This document shows, one piece after another, positions 8,096 to 16,586 of a DNA stretch of 64,000 nucleotides; the first letter of the stretch is position 1; each line of letters begins with the position of its first letter. A model generated the notes under the pieces. That model did no database searches, had not been told where the DNA came from, and saw only the letters and a list, made by a program, of their open reading frames with translations. Where the stretch lies: the NCBI RefSeq assembly GCF_003172955.1, contig NZ_QGKR01000182.1, positions 1-64,000 of the forward strand. The letters are read 5' to 3'. Source of the DNA: Micromonospora acroterricola. Lineage in GTDB: Bacteria; Actinomycetota; Actinomycetes; Mycobacteriales; Micromonosporaceae. The position numbers and the translations under genes were made by a program.

Positions 8096-8392
8096 TCAGC
8101 CGCGCTTCATGAGCCGCCCGACCGCCGCCATCATCTCGGTGGCCATCTCGTCGGCCCGGCCCTCGGCCGCGCCCTCGTGCATGCAGTGCCGGGCGTGCCC
8201 GTCGAGCAGCCCGAGCGCCACCTTGTCCAGCGCGGCCTGGATCGCCGAGATCTGGGTGAGCACGTCGATGCAGTAGCGGTCGTCGTCGACCATCTTCTCG
8301 ATGCCCCGGACCTGCCCTTCCACGCGGCGAAGCCGCGCGAGCAGCTGGTCCTTGCTGGCGGTGTATCCGCGGATCGGAGTGGGTGCGGTCAT
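8096..8392 (-). CDS. csoR: Copper-sensing transcriptional repressor CsoR
   Basis: A 98-residue all-helical repressor that leaves DNA when it binds Cu(I). The ligands Cys41, His66 and Cys70 are present with the same spacing (25 and 4) as Cys36-His61-Cys65 of Mycobacterium tuberculosis CsoR. The DNA-facing segment LARLRRVEGQVRGIEKMV is the family signature. It is divergent from the copZ-copA operon, and three matching palindromic boxes lie in the intergenic region, the first only about 18 bp from its own ATG, so autoregulation is expected. Ends 17 bp from the convergent CPH ATPase gene. Confidence 0.96.
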   Translation of the reverse strand: MTAPTPIRGYTASKDQLLARLRRVEGQVRGIEKMVDDDRYCIDVLTQISAIQAALDKVALGLLDGHARHCMHEGAAEGRADEMATEMMAAVGRLMKRG

Positions 8393-8409
8393 GCCGACCA
8401 GGATAGCGT

Positions 8410-8424
8410 ACCCCTAGGGGGTAT
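8410..8424. promoter_or_regulatory. csoR: CsoR operator box 1
   Basis: TACCCCTAGGGGGTA is a nearly perfect palindrome of the type bound by actinobacterial CsoR (TACCC-n-GGGTA). It lies just upstream of the csoR start, where binding would block csoR transcription. Confidence 0.8.
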
Positions 8425-8448
8425 GGTACTGTCCCCTTCTGTCGGGAT

Positions 8449-8463
8449 ACCCCCACCGGGTAC
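8449..8463. promoter_or_regulatory. csoR: CsoR operator box 2
   Basis: TACCCCCACCGGGTA keeps the outer TACCC/GGGTA arms with a less symmetrical centre. It sits between the other two boxes, 39 bp from box 1 and 51 bp from box 3 (start to start). Confidence 0.65.
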
Positions 8464-8499
8464 CGGTAGAAGACAAGGGCAGAGGTCCGCCTTCGAACT

Positions 8500-8514
8500 A
8501 CCCCTGGGGGGTAT
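8500..8514. promoter_or_regulatory. csoR: CsoR operator box 3
   Basis: TACCCCTGGGGGGTA, 32 bp upstream of the copZ start, is positioned to control the copZ operon. It differs from box 1 at only one base. Confidence 0.8.
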
Positions 8515-8545
8515 ACGCTCGGAGGCGGCGGAGGGAGACGGTCTG

Positions 8546-8773
8546 ATGATCAACACGACGTACCAGGTGCAGGGCATGACCTGTGGGCACTGCGTCAGCT
8601 CGGTCAGCGCCGAGGTGGGCGCCATCGCCGGCGTGCGCGACGTCCAGGTCGACCTCGCCACCGGCCAGGTCACCGTCAGCAGCGACCAGCCGCTGGCCGT
8701 GGAGGTCGTCCGGGCCGCCGTCGACGAGGCCGGCTACGACCTCGTCGATGCCGGATCGGAGGGATCGGTGTGA
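8546..8773 (+). CDS. copZ: Copper chaperone (HMA domain)
   Basis: A 75-residue single heavy-metal-associated domain with the Cu(I) site GMTCGHC (Cys13, Cys16) and the beta-alpha-beta pattern ending EAGYDLV. It would carry cuprous ions to the CopA ATPase encoded two genes downstream. The ATG at 8546 follows GAGGGAG; a GTG-TGA overlap of 4 nt couples it to the next gene. Expression should be under the CsoR boxes just upstream. Confidence 0.94.
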   Translation: MINTTYQVQGMTCGHCVSSVSAEVGAIAGVRDVQVDLATGQVTVSSDQPLAVEVVRAAVDEAGYDLVDAGSEGSV

Positions 8774-9747
8774 ACACGGTGACCAGGCTCGGCGGCTTCG
8801 CACTCGGTCTCGTGGCGGTCTTCGGCGCGGCGTACGGGGTCGGTCAGGTGGCCGACCCCGCCGCCCCGGCGGCCGAGAGCGGGCACGACGGCGGCGCCGC
8901 CCACGAGTCGAGCCCGACCGGCGACGGGGAGCACGACGAGGCGGTCGACCGGCTCCCCGGCGGTCTGCTCGTCTCCGACCGCGGCTACACCCTCGAACCG
9001 GTCGCGGCACCCGCCGGTGAGTTCGCCTTCCGGATCGGCGGCCCGGACGGGCAACCGGTGACCCGGTACGACGTGGCGCACGACAAGCGGATGCACCTCA
9101 TCGTCGCCCGGCGCGACCTCTCCGGGTTCCGCCACGTGCACCCCGACCTGTCCCCGGACGGCACCTGGCGGGTCGCCACCCCGCTGGCCGGCCCCGGGCA
9201 GTGGCGGGCGTTCGCCGACTTCGCCCCGACCGGGGGAGAGCCGCTGACCCTCGGTGTGGACGTGACCGTCCCCGGCCCGCTGACCGAGCGGCCGCTGCCC
9301 GCACCGGCGACCAGCACGACCGTCGACGGCTACACGGTCACCCTGACCGGCGAAGTGCAGCCCGGCGGCACCTCACCGCTCACCCTGACCGTCAGCCGGG
9401 ACGGGCAGCCGGTCACCGACCTGGAGCCCTACCTGGGCGCGTACGGCCATCTCGTGGCGCTGCGCCGGGGCGACCTGGCGTACCTGCACGTGCACCCGGA
9501 GGGCACACCCGGCGACGGGCGCACCCCACCCGGTCCGGCCGTCACCTTCCTCGCCGAGGTGCCCTCGGCCGGCAGCTACCGGCTCTACCTCGACTTCCGG
9601 CACGGCGGCGCCGTGCACACCGCAGAGTTCACCGTCGTCGCCGGCGCGCCGCCGGCCGGAGCACCGGAGACCGACGACCCCACCCCGAGCGGACCCGCAC
9701 CGACCGGGGGCGCCGACCACGGCACCCCCGGGCACGGGCACAACTGA
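8770..9747 (+). CDS. Exported or membrane-anchored His-rich protein of the copper operon
   Basis: A 325-residue protein with one N-terminal hydrophobic segment (LGGFALGLVAVFGAAYGVG). The rest is beta-rich and contains two similar units: residues 107-133 (MHLIVARR...FRHVHPD) and 225-245 (YGHLVALRR...YLHVHPEG), each with three histidines. A His-rich linker (40-60) and a terminal GHGHN add possible copper ligands. The operon position between copZ and copA implies a role in copper handling outside the membrane, such as binding Cu exported by CopA, but the family has no proven function that I know. GTG start at 8770 overlaps the copZ stop. Confidence 0.8.
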   Translation: MNTVTRLGGFALGLVAVFGAAYGVGQVADPAAPAAESGHDGGAAHESSPTGDGEHDEAVDRLPGGLLVSDRGYTLEPVAAPAGEFAFRIGGPDGQPVTRYDVAHDKRMHLIVARRDLSGFRHVHPDLSPDGTWRVATPLAGPGQWRAFADFAPTGGEPLTLGVDVTVPGPLTERPLPAPATSTTVDGYTVTLTGEVQPGGTSPLTLTVSRDGQPVTDLEPYLGAYGHLVALRRGDLAYLHVHPEGTPGDGRTPPGPAVTFLAEVPSAGSYRLYLDFRHGGAVHTAEFTVVAGAPPAGAPETDDPTPSGPAPTGGADHGTPGHGHN

Positions 9748-9756
9748 CGGGACCAG

Positions 9757-12000
9757 ATGATGACCACCACCAGCAGAGCCCTGCCCGAGGCGCCGAACCG
9801 GATCGAGTTGGCGATCAGCGGAATGACCTGCGCCGCCTGTGCCGCCCGGATCGAGAAGAAGCTGAACCGGATGGACGGGGTCAGCGCGACCGTCAACTAC
9901 GCCACCGAGAAGGCCACCGTCCGGTACGTCGACGGCGTCACGCCGGACGACCTGATCGACACGGTGCAGAAGACCGGCTACACGGCCGCTCTGCCGTCCC
10001 CGCCGGCCACCACCGAGGAGCCGGTGGACCCGCTGCGCGGCCCGCGTACCCGGCTCTGGGTGTCGGTGGCGCTCAGCGTGCCGGTGATCCTGCTGGCCAT
10101 GGTGCCGGCCTGGCAGTTCGACTACTGGCAGTGGCTGTCGTTGACCCTGGCCGCCCCGGTGGTGATCTGGGGCGGGCTGCCGTTCCACCGGGCCGCCTGG
10201 ACCAACCTGCGGCACGGCGCGGCGACCATGGACACCCTGGTCTCGCTCGGCACCCTCGCCGCGTTCGGGTGGTCACTCTGGGCGCTCTTCCTCGGCGACG
10301 CCGGGATGCCGGGGATGACGCACCCGTTCCGTTTCGACATCACCCGCAGTGACGGTGCCGGCAACATCTACCTGGAGGCGGCCGCCGGGGTGACGGTCTT
10401 CATCCTCGCCGGCCGCTACTTCGAGGCCCGCTCCAAGCGGACCGCCGGCGCGGCCCTGCGCGCCCTGCTGGAACTGGGCGCCAAGGAGGTGGCGGTGCTC
10501 CGCGACGGGGTGGAGACCCGGATCCCGGTGGACCGGCTCACCGTCGGCGACCGGTTCGTGGTCCGTCCCGGCGAGAAGATCGCGACCGACGGCGTCGTGG
10601 ACGAGGGCACCTCGGCCGTCGACGCGAGCATGCTCACCGGCGAGTCGGTGCCCGTCGAGGTCGGTCCGGGCGACGGCGTCGTCGGCGCCACGATCAACGC
10701 GGGCGGCCGGCTCGTCGTCACCGCCACCCGGGTCGGCGGGGACACCCAGCTCGCCCGGATGGCCGACCTGGTCGAGCAGGCGCAGAGCGGCAAGGCGGCC
10801 GTGCAGCGGCTGGCGGACCGGATCTCCGGCGTGTTCGTGCCGATCGTCATCACGCTCGCGGTGGGCACCCTCGGCTGGTGGCTCGGCAGCGGTGCAGGAC
10901 CGACGGCCGCGTTCACCGCCGCGGTCGCCGTGCTGATCATCGCCTGCCCCTGCGCGCTCGGTCTGGCCACGCCGACCGCGCTCCTGGTCGGCACGGGCCG
11001 GGGCGCCCAGCTCGGCGTGCTGATCAAGGGGCCGGAGGTGCTGGAGTCGACCCGGCGGGTGGACACCGTGGTGCTGGACAAGACCGGCACCGTGACGACC
11101 GGCCGGATGACCCTGGTGGACGTGGTGCCGGCCGCCGGTGCGGACCGCGCGGAGCTGCTCCGGCTCGCCGGGGCGGTCGAGGCCGCCTCCGAGCACCCGA
11201 TCGCCCGGGCGGTCGCCGCCGGCGCCGCCGAGGCCGGGTCCCTGCCCGCGGTGACCGGCTTCGTCAACGTCGAGGGGCTGGGCGTCACCGCCACGGTCGA
11301 CGGGCGGGCCGTGCTGGTCGGTCGGCTCCGGCTGCTGCGCGAGCGCGGGCTCGACGTACCCCCGGAGGTCCAGCAGGCGGTCACCGACGCGGAGGCTGCC
11401 GGCCGGACGGCGATCGTCGCCGGCTGGGAGGGGCGGGCCCGGGGTGTGCTCGCGGTCGCCGACGTGGTCCGGCCGACCAGCCGGGCGGCGGTGGCCCGGC
11501 TGCGCGCCCTGGGGCTCACCCCGGTCCTGCTGACCGGGGACAACGCCACCGTGGCCAGGGCCGTCGCGGCCGAGGTGGGCGTGGACGAGGTGATCTCCGA
11601 GGTGCTGCCGGCGGGCAAGGTCGAGGTGGTCAAGCGGCTCCAGGCCGAGGGGCGGTCGGTCGCGATGGTCGGTGACGGGGTCAACGACGCACCGGCACTG
11701 GCGCAGGCCGACCTGGGCCTGGCCATGGGCACCGGCACCGACGTGGCGATCGAGGCGTCCGACCTCACCCTGGTCCGGGGTGACCTGGACGCGGCCGTGG
11801 ACGCCATCCGGCTGTCCCGGCGCACGTTGGGCATCATCCGGGGCAACCTGTTCTGGGCCTTCGGGTACAACGTGGCGGCCCTGCCGCTGGCCGCCGCCGG
11901 CCTGCTCAACCCGATGATCGCCGGTGCCACGATGGCCCTCTCGTCGGTCTTCGTGGTGGCGAACAGTCTGCGCCTGCGGCGGTTCCGCTCGGCCGTCTGA
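9757..12000 (+). CDS. copA: Copper-exporting P1B-1 ATPase CopA
   Basis: A 747-residue Cu(I) efflux pump. One N-terminal HMA domain (GMTCAAC, Cys25 and Cys28) is followed by the eight-span ATPase core: TGES in the actuator, Cys397-Pro-Cys399 in the membrane site ([12 protein letters not shown]), phospho-acceptor Asp441 (DKTGT), SEHPIARA and [10 protein letters not shown]. The C-terminal spans contain [10 protein letters not shown] and the [17 protein letters not shown] ending of CopA. It starts 9 bp after the His-rich protein and is the last gene of the copZ operon. A second ATG lies one codon in. Confidence 0.96.
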   Translation: MMTTTSRALPEAPNRIELAISGMTCAACAARIEKKLNRMDGVSATVNYATEKATVRYVDGVTPDDLIDTVQKTGYTAALPSPPATTEEPVDPLRGPRTRLWVSVALSVPVILLAMVPAWQFDYWQWLSLTLAAPVVIWGGLPFHRAAWTNLRHGAATMDTLVSLGTLAAFGWSLWALFLGDAGMPGMTHPFRFDITRSDGAGNIYLEAAAGVTVFILAGRYFEARSKRTAGAALRALLELGAKEVAVLRDGVETRIPVDRLTVGDRFVVRPGEKIATDGVVDEGTSAVDASMLTGESVPVEVGPGDGVVGATINAGGRLVVTATRVGGDTQLARMADLVEQAQSGKAAVQRLADRISGVFVPIVITLAVGTLGWWLGSGAGPTAAFTAAVAVLIIACPCALGLATPTALLVGTGRGAQLGVLIKGPEVLESTRRVDTVVLDKTGTVTTGRMTLVDVVPAAGADRAELLRLAGAVEAASEHPIARAVAAGAAEAGSLPAVTGFVNVEGLGVTATVDGRAVLVGRLRLLRERGLDVPPEVQQAVTDAEAAGRTAIVAGWEGRARGVLAVADVVRPTSRAAVARLRALGLTPVLLTGDNATVARAVAAEVGVDEVISEVLPAGKVEVVKRLQAEGRSVAMVGDGVNDAPALAQADLGLAMGTGTDVAIEASDLTLVRGDLDAAVDAIRLSRRTLGIIRGNLFWAFGYNVAALPLAAAGLLNPMIAGATMALSSVFVVANSLRLRRFRSAV

Positions 12001-12119
12001 CGTTCCGTACCCGGCCGGCATGGTGACCCTCGGTGAGAGGGGCCGTGACGAGATGGTTGGAGGGCCGACTGTGGGGGTACTGCTGAGGACGTAGCGACGC
12101 TCGCAATGGAGGTTGGCAC

Positions 12120-12293
12120 ATGGGTATCGACGACAAGCTCAACAACGCCACCGAGGACGCGACCGGCAAGCTGAAGGAAGGCGCCGGTCGGGCCACCGAC
12201 AACGAGCAGCTCGAGGCTGAGGGCCGCAACGACCAGGCCGGGGCCAAGCTCAAGCAGGCGGGCGAGAAGATCAAGGACGCCTTCAAGAGCTGA
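12120..12293 (+). CDS. CsbD family general stress protein
   Basis: A 57-residue, highly charged, cysteine-free protein, MGIDDKLNNATEDATGKLKE followed by NEQLEAEG and QAGEKIKDAF, which are the hallmarks of CsbD. These proteins accumulate under general stress in many bacteria; their molecular role is unknown. ATG at 12120 is preceded by a good GGAGG. The 119 bp between copA and this gene probably hold its own promoter, and a strong hairpin follows. Confidence 0.92.
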   Translation: MGIDDKLNNATEDATGKLKEGAGRATDNEQLEAEGRNDQAGAKLKQAGEKIKDAFKS

Positions 12294-12308
12294 CGTACGA
12301 CGCACTCC

Positions 12309-12344
12309 GCACGCCGGGCCGGTGATCTCACCGGCCCGGCGTGC
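12309..12344 (+). terminator. Hairpin terminator after csbD-like gene
   Basis: GCACGCCGGGCCGGTGA (12309-12325) pairs perfectly with 12328-12344; a stem of up to 17 bp directly after the stop. Confidence 0.8.
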
Positions 12345-12452
12345 TGTCTGTCCGGCCCTCCGGAGACCCTGAGATCCCCCTGATTCCGCTCCCGATCCGG
12401 TCGCCGCGCACCGGAACCTGCTAACTTCTCTTGGCATGTGCAAGGGCTGCTT

Positions 12453-12800
12453 ATGAGTGCCGCTCCGCCGCCGACCGGCGACGACCTGGTCCGGGTGCTG
12501 GCCACCCTGGCCAACCCGCACCGGCTGCGGGTCGTCGCCGCTCTGGCCCGGGAGCGCGCCTACGTGAGCCGGCTGGCCCGGCAACTGGGCATCAGCCGGG
12601 CGCTGTTGCAGGTCCACCTACGGAAGCTGGCGGCGGCCGGGCTGGTCACCGCCCGCCTGGAGTTGTCGGAGGACGGGAAGGCCATGAACTACTACGAGGT
12701 GGAGCCGTTCGTGCTCACACTCACCCCCGAGATCATCGCGGCGGCGGTCGAGACGCTGACCGTGCCCGAGTCGGCCGAGCAGCCCGGAGCGGAGCGATGA
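12453..12800 (+). CDS. ArsR-like winged-helix regulator
   Basis: A 115-residue winged-helix protein. The segment LATLANPHRLRVVAALARERAYVSRLARQLGISRALLQVHLRKLAAAGLV is a standard ArsR/HTH_20 fold, followed by a beta wing with the phrase KAMNYYEVEPF. No ArsR-type CxC metal site is present, so the signal is unknown. ATG at 12453 follows AAGGG with a 6-nt gap; an in-frame GTG at 12438 is less well placed. It is translationally coupled (ATGA) to a small membrane protein, a pairing that suggests the partner is the sensor or the modulated target. Confidence 0.86.
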   Translation: MSAAPPPTGDDLVRVLATLANPHRLRVVAALARERAYVSRLARQLGISRALLQVHLRKLAAAGLVTARLELSEDGKAMNYYEVEPFVLTLTPEIIAAAVETLTVPESAEQPGAER

Positions 12801-13075
12801 CCGGGATGAGCGACCACGACTGGACCGAGGTGGTCGGTGCGATCGGCATCTTCGCCCTGCTGATCACCGTGTTCGCGGTGACCGTCGTCCAGATCGCCAA
12901 GACCCGGCGGGCCCGGTACGACGGGGCCCGCTCGGACGACTACCGCCGGCTGGCGGAGACGGCCGCCCGCGCCCAGGAGGAGAACGCCCGCCTGCTGGCC
13001 TCGCTCGACGGCCGGCTGGGCGGAATGGAGACCCGGATGGGCGCGCTGGAACGCGTCCTGCGCGAGGTCGACTGA
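12797..13075 (+). CDS. Small single-span membrane protein with coiled-coil tail
   Basis: A 92-residue protein: short outside N-terminus, one membrane helix (VGAIGIFALLITVFAVTVVQI, about residues 13-33), a basic stop-transfer (KTRRARYDGAR) and a cytoplasmic coiled coil ending MGALERVLREVD. It overlaps the stop of the ArsR-like regulator by ATGA. It is not assigned to any family I recognise beyond being common beside such regulators in actinomycetes. A role in tethering or titrating the regulator is inference from coupling. A clear hairpin follows. Confidence 0.75.
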   Translation: MTGMSDHDWTEVVGAIGIFALLITVFAVTVVQIAKTRRARYDGARSDDYRRLAETAARAQEENARLLASLDGRLGGMETRMGALERVLREVD

Positions 13076-13093
13076 ACCCGGTGGACGAAAGGC

Positions 13094-13125
13094 CCGGGCC
13101 GTCGAGCGGCTACTCGACGGCCCGG
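13094..13125 (+). terminator. Hairpin terminator
   Basis: CCGGGCCGTCGAG (13094-13106) pairs perfectly with 13113-13125, 18 bp after the stop of the small membrane protein. Confidence 0.75.
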
Positions 13126-13197
13126 TGAAAGCAGCACCACCTCGCCCGATGGGCGAGTTTCTCCCGTGACGCTCCTTCGAGGAGAGGACAGCACTCC

Positions 13198-14673
13198 ATG
13201 CTGCGCGTACGCAAATCGGCCGTCGGTTGGGCGGTCGCCCTGGCCCTCACGGCCACCGGCCTGGCCCCGGTCAGCCCGGCCGCCGCTCGACCACAACCAG
13301 GCCCCGCCATCGACTGGCGGCCCTGCCCCAGGGACGCCACCGCCGAGTGCGGCACGCTGTCCCTGCCGGTGGACTGGCGCCGCCCCGGGGGCGAGCGGTT
13401 CGACCTGGCGTTGGCCCGTCGGACGGCCACCGACCCGTCCGCCCGGACCGGTGTGCTGGTGTTCGGCCCCGGCGGGCCGGGCGACAGCGGGGTCGACCGG
13501 GTGGTGACCGGCAGCTCCCGGTTCAGCGCCGAGCTGCGCCGCCGCTTCGACATCGTCAGCTTCGACCCGCGCGGCACCGGGCGCAGCCACCCGGTGGTCT
13601 GCTCGACCGACCTGCTCGCCCGGCAACCGCAACTGCTGGCCGACCAGGCTCAGTTCGACGCCACGCTGGCCGGCAACGCGTTGCTGCGGGCCGACTGTCG
13701 GGCCCGCACCGGGCCGCTCTACGACCACGTGGACACCACCAGCGCGGCCCGCGACCTCGACGCGGTCCGCGCCGCGCTCGGCGAGCGGCAGCTGACCTTC
13801 CACGGCAGCTCGTACGGCACGCTGCTCGGGCAGCGGTACGCGGAGCTGTTCCCGCACCGGGTCCGGGCCATGGTGCTGGAGGCCGCGATGGATCACAGCC
13901 TCGGCATCCGCGCCTTCCTCGACACCCAGGCCGTCACCGCGGAAGGCGCGTTCGACGAATTCGTCGACTGGTGCGCGCGGTCCACCGGCTGCGTGCTCAA
14001 GGGGCGGGACATCCGGGAGCTCTGGGCCGAGCTGCACGGCCGGGCCGCGGGCGGGACGCTGACCGACCCGGACCGGCCCGCGGTGGCGCTCACCCCGTTC
14101 GAGCTGAGCCGGCTCGCCCACAAGAAGCTCTACGAGACGCACTGGTGGCCGGAGCTGGCCGGGTGGATCGCCAGAATGGACCCCGCCACCACGCCCAAAA
14201 CGGCATCGTCGGCCGACGACAGGTCGACGGGCGACGCCGTCGCGCCGTACCCGTTCGCGGTCTTCTGCCAGGACTGGAGCCTGCCCGTCCGCGACTACCG
14301 CGAGTACGCCGGGCACCTGCGCCGGATGGCGCGGCTCGCGCCCGACCTGCGCTACCCGCCGGCGGTGTTCGCTCCCGTGACCTGCCTGGGCACGCCGGCG
14401 CCGGTCGCCAACCCGCAGCATCGGCTGCGGGTCCGCACCGATGTGCCGCTGCTGCTCGCCGCCACCGTGCACGACCCGGCCAGCGGGTACAACTGGGCCA
14501 CCAACGTGGCCCGGCAGTTGGGCGGGCACGGCGTGCTGCTCACCTACCAGGGCTGGGGGCACGGCAGCTACACCACCAGCCCGTGCGTGGGCGGCGCTGT
14601 CGACCGCTACCTGACCAGCCTGGTGGTGCCCCGCCCGGGCGCCAGCTGCCCGGCCATCGAACCGCCGTCGTGA
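13198..14673 (+). CDS. Secreted alpha/beta-hydrolase, tripeptidyl aminopeptidase family (S33)
   Basis: A 491-residue exported peptidase like the Streptomyces tripeptidyl aminopeptidases (Tap/SlpD/E). Residues 1-30 form the signal peptide. The oxyanion segment FGPGGPGDSG is at about 89-98, the nucleophile Ser205 sits in GSSYG, and the C-terminal TAP-like domain carries the catalytic His in GWGHGSY. Conserved cysteines (near 43/51 and in CTG/CVGG segments) suggest disulfides, as expected outside the cell. It would release N-terminal tripeptides from proteins. It stands alone between two hairpins. Confidence 0.9.
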   Translation: MLRVRKSAVGWAVALALTATGLAPVSPAAARPQPGPAIDWRPCPRDATAECGTLSLPVDWRRPGGERFDLALARRTATDPSARTGVLVFGPGGPGDSGVDRVVTGSSRFSAELRRRFDIVSFDPRGTGRSHPVVCSTDLLARQPQLLADQAQFDATLAGNALLRADCRARTGPLYDHVDTTSAARDLDAVRAALGERQLTFHGSSYGTLLGQRYAELFPHRVRAMVLEAAMDHSLGIRAFLDTQAVTAEGAFDEFVDWCARSTGCVLKGRDIRELWAELHGRAAGGTLTDPDRPAVALTPFELSRLAHKKLYETHWWPELAGWIARMDPATTPKTASSADDRSTGDAVAPYPFAVFCQDWSLPVRDYREYAGHLRRMARLAPDLRYPPAVFAPVTCLGTPAPVANPQHRLRVRTDVPLLLAATVHDPASGYNWATNVARQLGGHGVLLTYQGWGHGSYTTSPCVGGAVDRYLTSLVVPRPGASCPAIEPPS

Positions 14674-14724
14674 CCGACCCGCCGGTCTGACCGGGCCGGC
14701 CGGCAACCCGGGCCGGTCGACCCT

Positions 14725-14760
14725 CCGGTCGCCGTGCGGCAGGATCCGCGCGGCGACCGG
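14725..14760. terminator. Hairpin between convergent genes
   Basis: CCGGTCGCCG and CGGCGACCGG form the outer stem, extended inwards by GCGG/CCGC, around the loop CAGGAT. It lies between the S33 peptidase and the convergent sigma-factor gene and may serve both. Confidence 0.65.
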
Positions 14761-14833
14761 AGCCGGCGCCCCGCTCGCCGCCGGTCAGCGCTCACCGTTC
14801 CCATGCCAGGTCGACTCCGACCCCCGCTGGAAC

Positions 14834-16087
14834 TCATCGCTGCGCGGCCAGTCGCGCGGCCCGCAGCTCCAGGTAACGCTGCTCGGGCAGACTGGTGGTG
14901 CCCCGGGCCGCCGCCAGGTACGCGTCCCGCGCCGCGCCGATCTCCCCGGCCAGCTCCAGCAGGTGGGCCCGGACGGCGGCGAGCCGGTGGTGCCCGGCGG
15001 TGCGCTCGTCGGTGTCCAGCGGCGCGAGCAGGGCGAGGCCGGCCCGCGGACCGTCCACCATGGCCACCGCCACCGCCTGGTTGAGGGTGACCATCGGGTT
15101 CGGCGCGATCCGGGCGAGCAGCCGGTAGAGCGCGGCGATCTGCGGCCAGTCCGTCGCCGCCGCCGTCGGCGCCTCGGCGTGCACCGCGGCGATCGCCGCC
15201 TGGAGCTGGTACGGGCCCGGCGGCGACCAGGTCAGCGCCTCGGTGATCAGCGCGATCCCGGCCGCGATGTCCGTCCGGTCCCACCGGGTCCGGTCCTGCT
15301 CGGCCAGCGGCACCAGCTCCCCGTCCGGCCCCACCCGGGCCGCCCGGTGCGCGTCGGTGAGCAGCATCAACGCCAGCAGCCCCGCCACCTCGCCGTCGCC
15401 CGGCAGCAGCCCGTGCAGGACACGGGCCAGCCGGATCGCCTCCCCGGTCAGCTCGACCCGGTGCAGGTCCGGCCCGCTGGACGCCGTGTACCCCTCGTTG
15501 AAGATCAGGTAGAGCACCCGGAGGACCGTTCGCAGGCGCTCCTCCCGCTCGCCCGGCGCGGGCATGCCGAACCGGGCGCCGGCCGCCTCGATCCGCTGCT
15601 TGGCCCGACGGATCCGTTGGCTCATCGTCGCCTCGGGCACCAGGTGCGCCCGGGCGATCTGCGCGGTGTTGAGCCCGCCGACGGCGCGCAGCGTGAGCGC
15701 CACCTGCGCCGAGGGCGCCAGCGCAGGGTGGCAGCAGAGGAAGAGCAGCGTCAGGGTGTCGTCGGCGTCCGTCACCGTGGGCTCCGCGTCGGCCGCCGGC
15801 GCCACCCCGGCGTACGCCGGCTCGCGCAGCGCCACGGCCACCTCGCGGTCCCGGCGGGCGCGCTCGCTGCGCCACTCGTCGGTGAGTCGGCGGGTGGCCA
15901 CGGTCAGCAGCCAGGCGCGGGGATTGTCCGGCACGCCCTGCCCGGGCCACTGCGTCGCGGCGGCGAGCAACGCCTCCTGGACGGCGTCCTCACAGCGGTC
16001 GAACTGCCCGTGCCGGCGGACCAGCAGGCCGAGGACCTGCGGCGCGAGGGTGCGCAGCAGGTCCTCGACCGCCCGGTCGTCGGTCAC
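14834..16087 (-). CDS. ECF42-type RNA polymerase sigma factor with C-terminal TPR-like extension
   Basis: A 417-residue ECF sigma factor, far longer than the usual 180-200. Region 2 (about 10-80) contains EDAVQEALLAA and NPRAWLLTVATRRLTDEWR. Region 4 (about 120-170) contains LRAVGGLNTAQIARAHLVPEATMSQRIRRAKQRI. The remaining 240 residues form a helical repeat extension, with YLIFNEGYTAS and RIAPNPMVTLNQAVAVAM typical of group ECF42. These factors have no anti-sigma factor; control is thought to lie in the C-terminal domain and in the partner DGPF proteins. It starts (GTG) inside the stop of such a DGPF gene, so both are made together. Confidence 0.93.
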   Translation of the reverse strand: MTDDRAVEDLLRTLAPQVLGLLVRRHGQFDRCEDAVQEALLAAATQWPGQGVPDNPRAWLLTVATRRLTDEWRSERARRDREVAVALREPAYAGVAPAADAEPTVTDADDTLTLLFLCCHPALAPSAQVALTLRAVGGLNTAQIARAHLVPEATMSQRIRRAKQRIEAAGARFGMPAPGEREERLRTVLRVLYLIFNEGYTASSGPDLHRVELTGEAIRLARVLHGLLPGDGEVAGLLALMLLTDAHRAARVGPDGELVPLAEQDRTRWDRTDIAAGIALITEALTWSPPGPYQLQAAIAAVHAEAPTAAATDWPQIAALYRLLARIAPNPMVTLNQAVAVAMVDGPRAGLALLAPLDTDERTAGHHRLAAVRAHLLELAGEIGAARDAYLAAARGTTSLPEQRYLELRAARLAAQR

Positions 16088-16449
16088 ATCTCCGTCCCGG
16101 CCTCATCCATGATCGGGCGGACCTCCAGTGCGCCGCCGAAACGCACGTCCGGCCAGCGGGCGGCGATCTCGGCGGCCCGTTGCGGCCTGTCGCAGTCGAC
16201 GGTCAGGTAGCCGGCGAACTGCTCCTTGCTCTCCATGAACGGCCCGTCGACGACCTCCGGATGGCCGCCGGCGAGCCGGACCGTCCGCGTCTGCGACGGG
16301 TCGGCGAGCGCCTGGCCGCCGACCAGCTCCCCGGACTCGGTCAGCTCCTTCATGATCTCGTCGACCTCGCCGAACAGGGCGGTGCGCTCCCGCTCGGTCA
16401 GTTCCTCGGTGAAGCCGGGCCGGTTCCAGATCAGCAGCATGTACTTCAC
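16084..16449 (-). CDS. YciI/DGPF-family protein
   Basis: A 121-residue protein with the YCII-like dimeric alpha-beta fold. KYMLLIW starts the first strand and the motif VVDGPFMESKEQFAGY is the DGPF signature; the end ALEVRPIMD is also typical. The GTG at 16449 is chosen because GAGGAG lies about 8 nt upstream and the protein then begins at the first strand. Its last four bases overlap the sigma-factor start (GTGA). DGPF proteins are the standard partners and likely targets of ECF42 factors; their biochemical activity is unknown. Confidence 0.9.
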   Translation of the reverse strand: MKYMLLIWNRPGFTEELTERERTALFGEVDEIMKELTESGELVGGQALADPSQTRTVRLAGGHPEVVDGPFMESKEQFAGYLTVDCDRPQRAAEIAARWPDVRFGGALEVRPIMDEAGTEM

Positions 16450-16586
16450 GGTGATGCTCCTCGGTTGCTGGTCGCACCCCGGCGGGGCGCGGCTCACCGG
16501 AGGGTCGGAGCCGTCACCCCGTTCCCTACCGCGTACCGAAGAAAATCGCAGAAATCTCCGGCGGTGGCGATCCCACGCCGAATCGA

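Noticed and set aside
5952-8456. A long minus-strand frame antisense to the CPH-type ATPase
   Set aside because: Shadow of the ATPase coding sequence; crosses csoR in the wrong frame.
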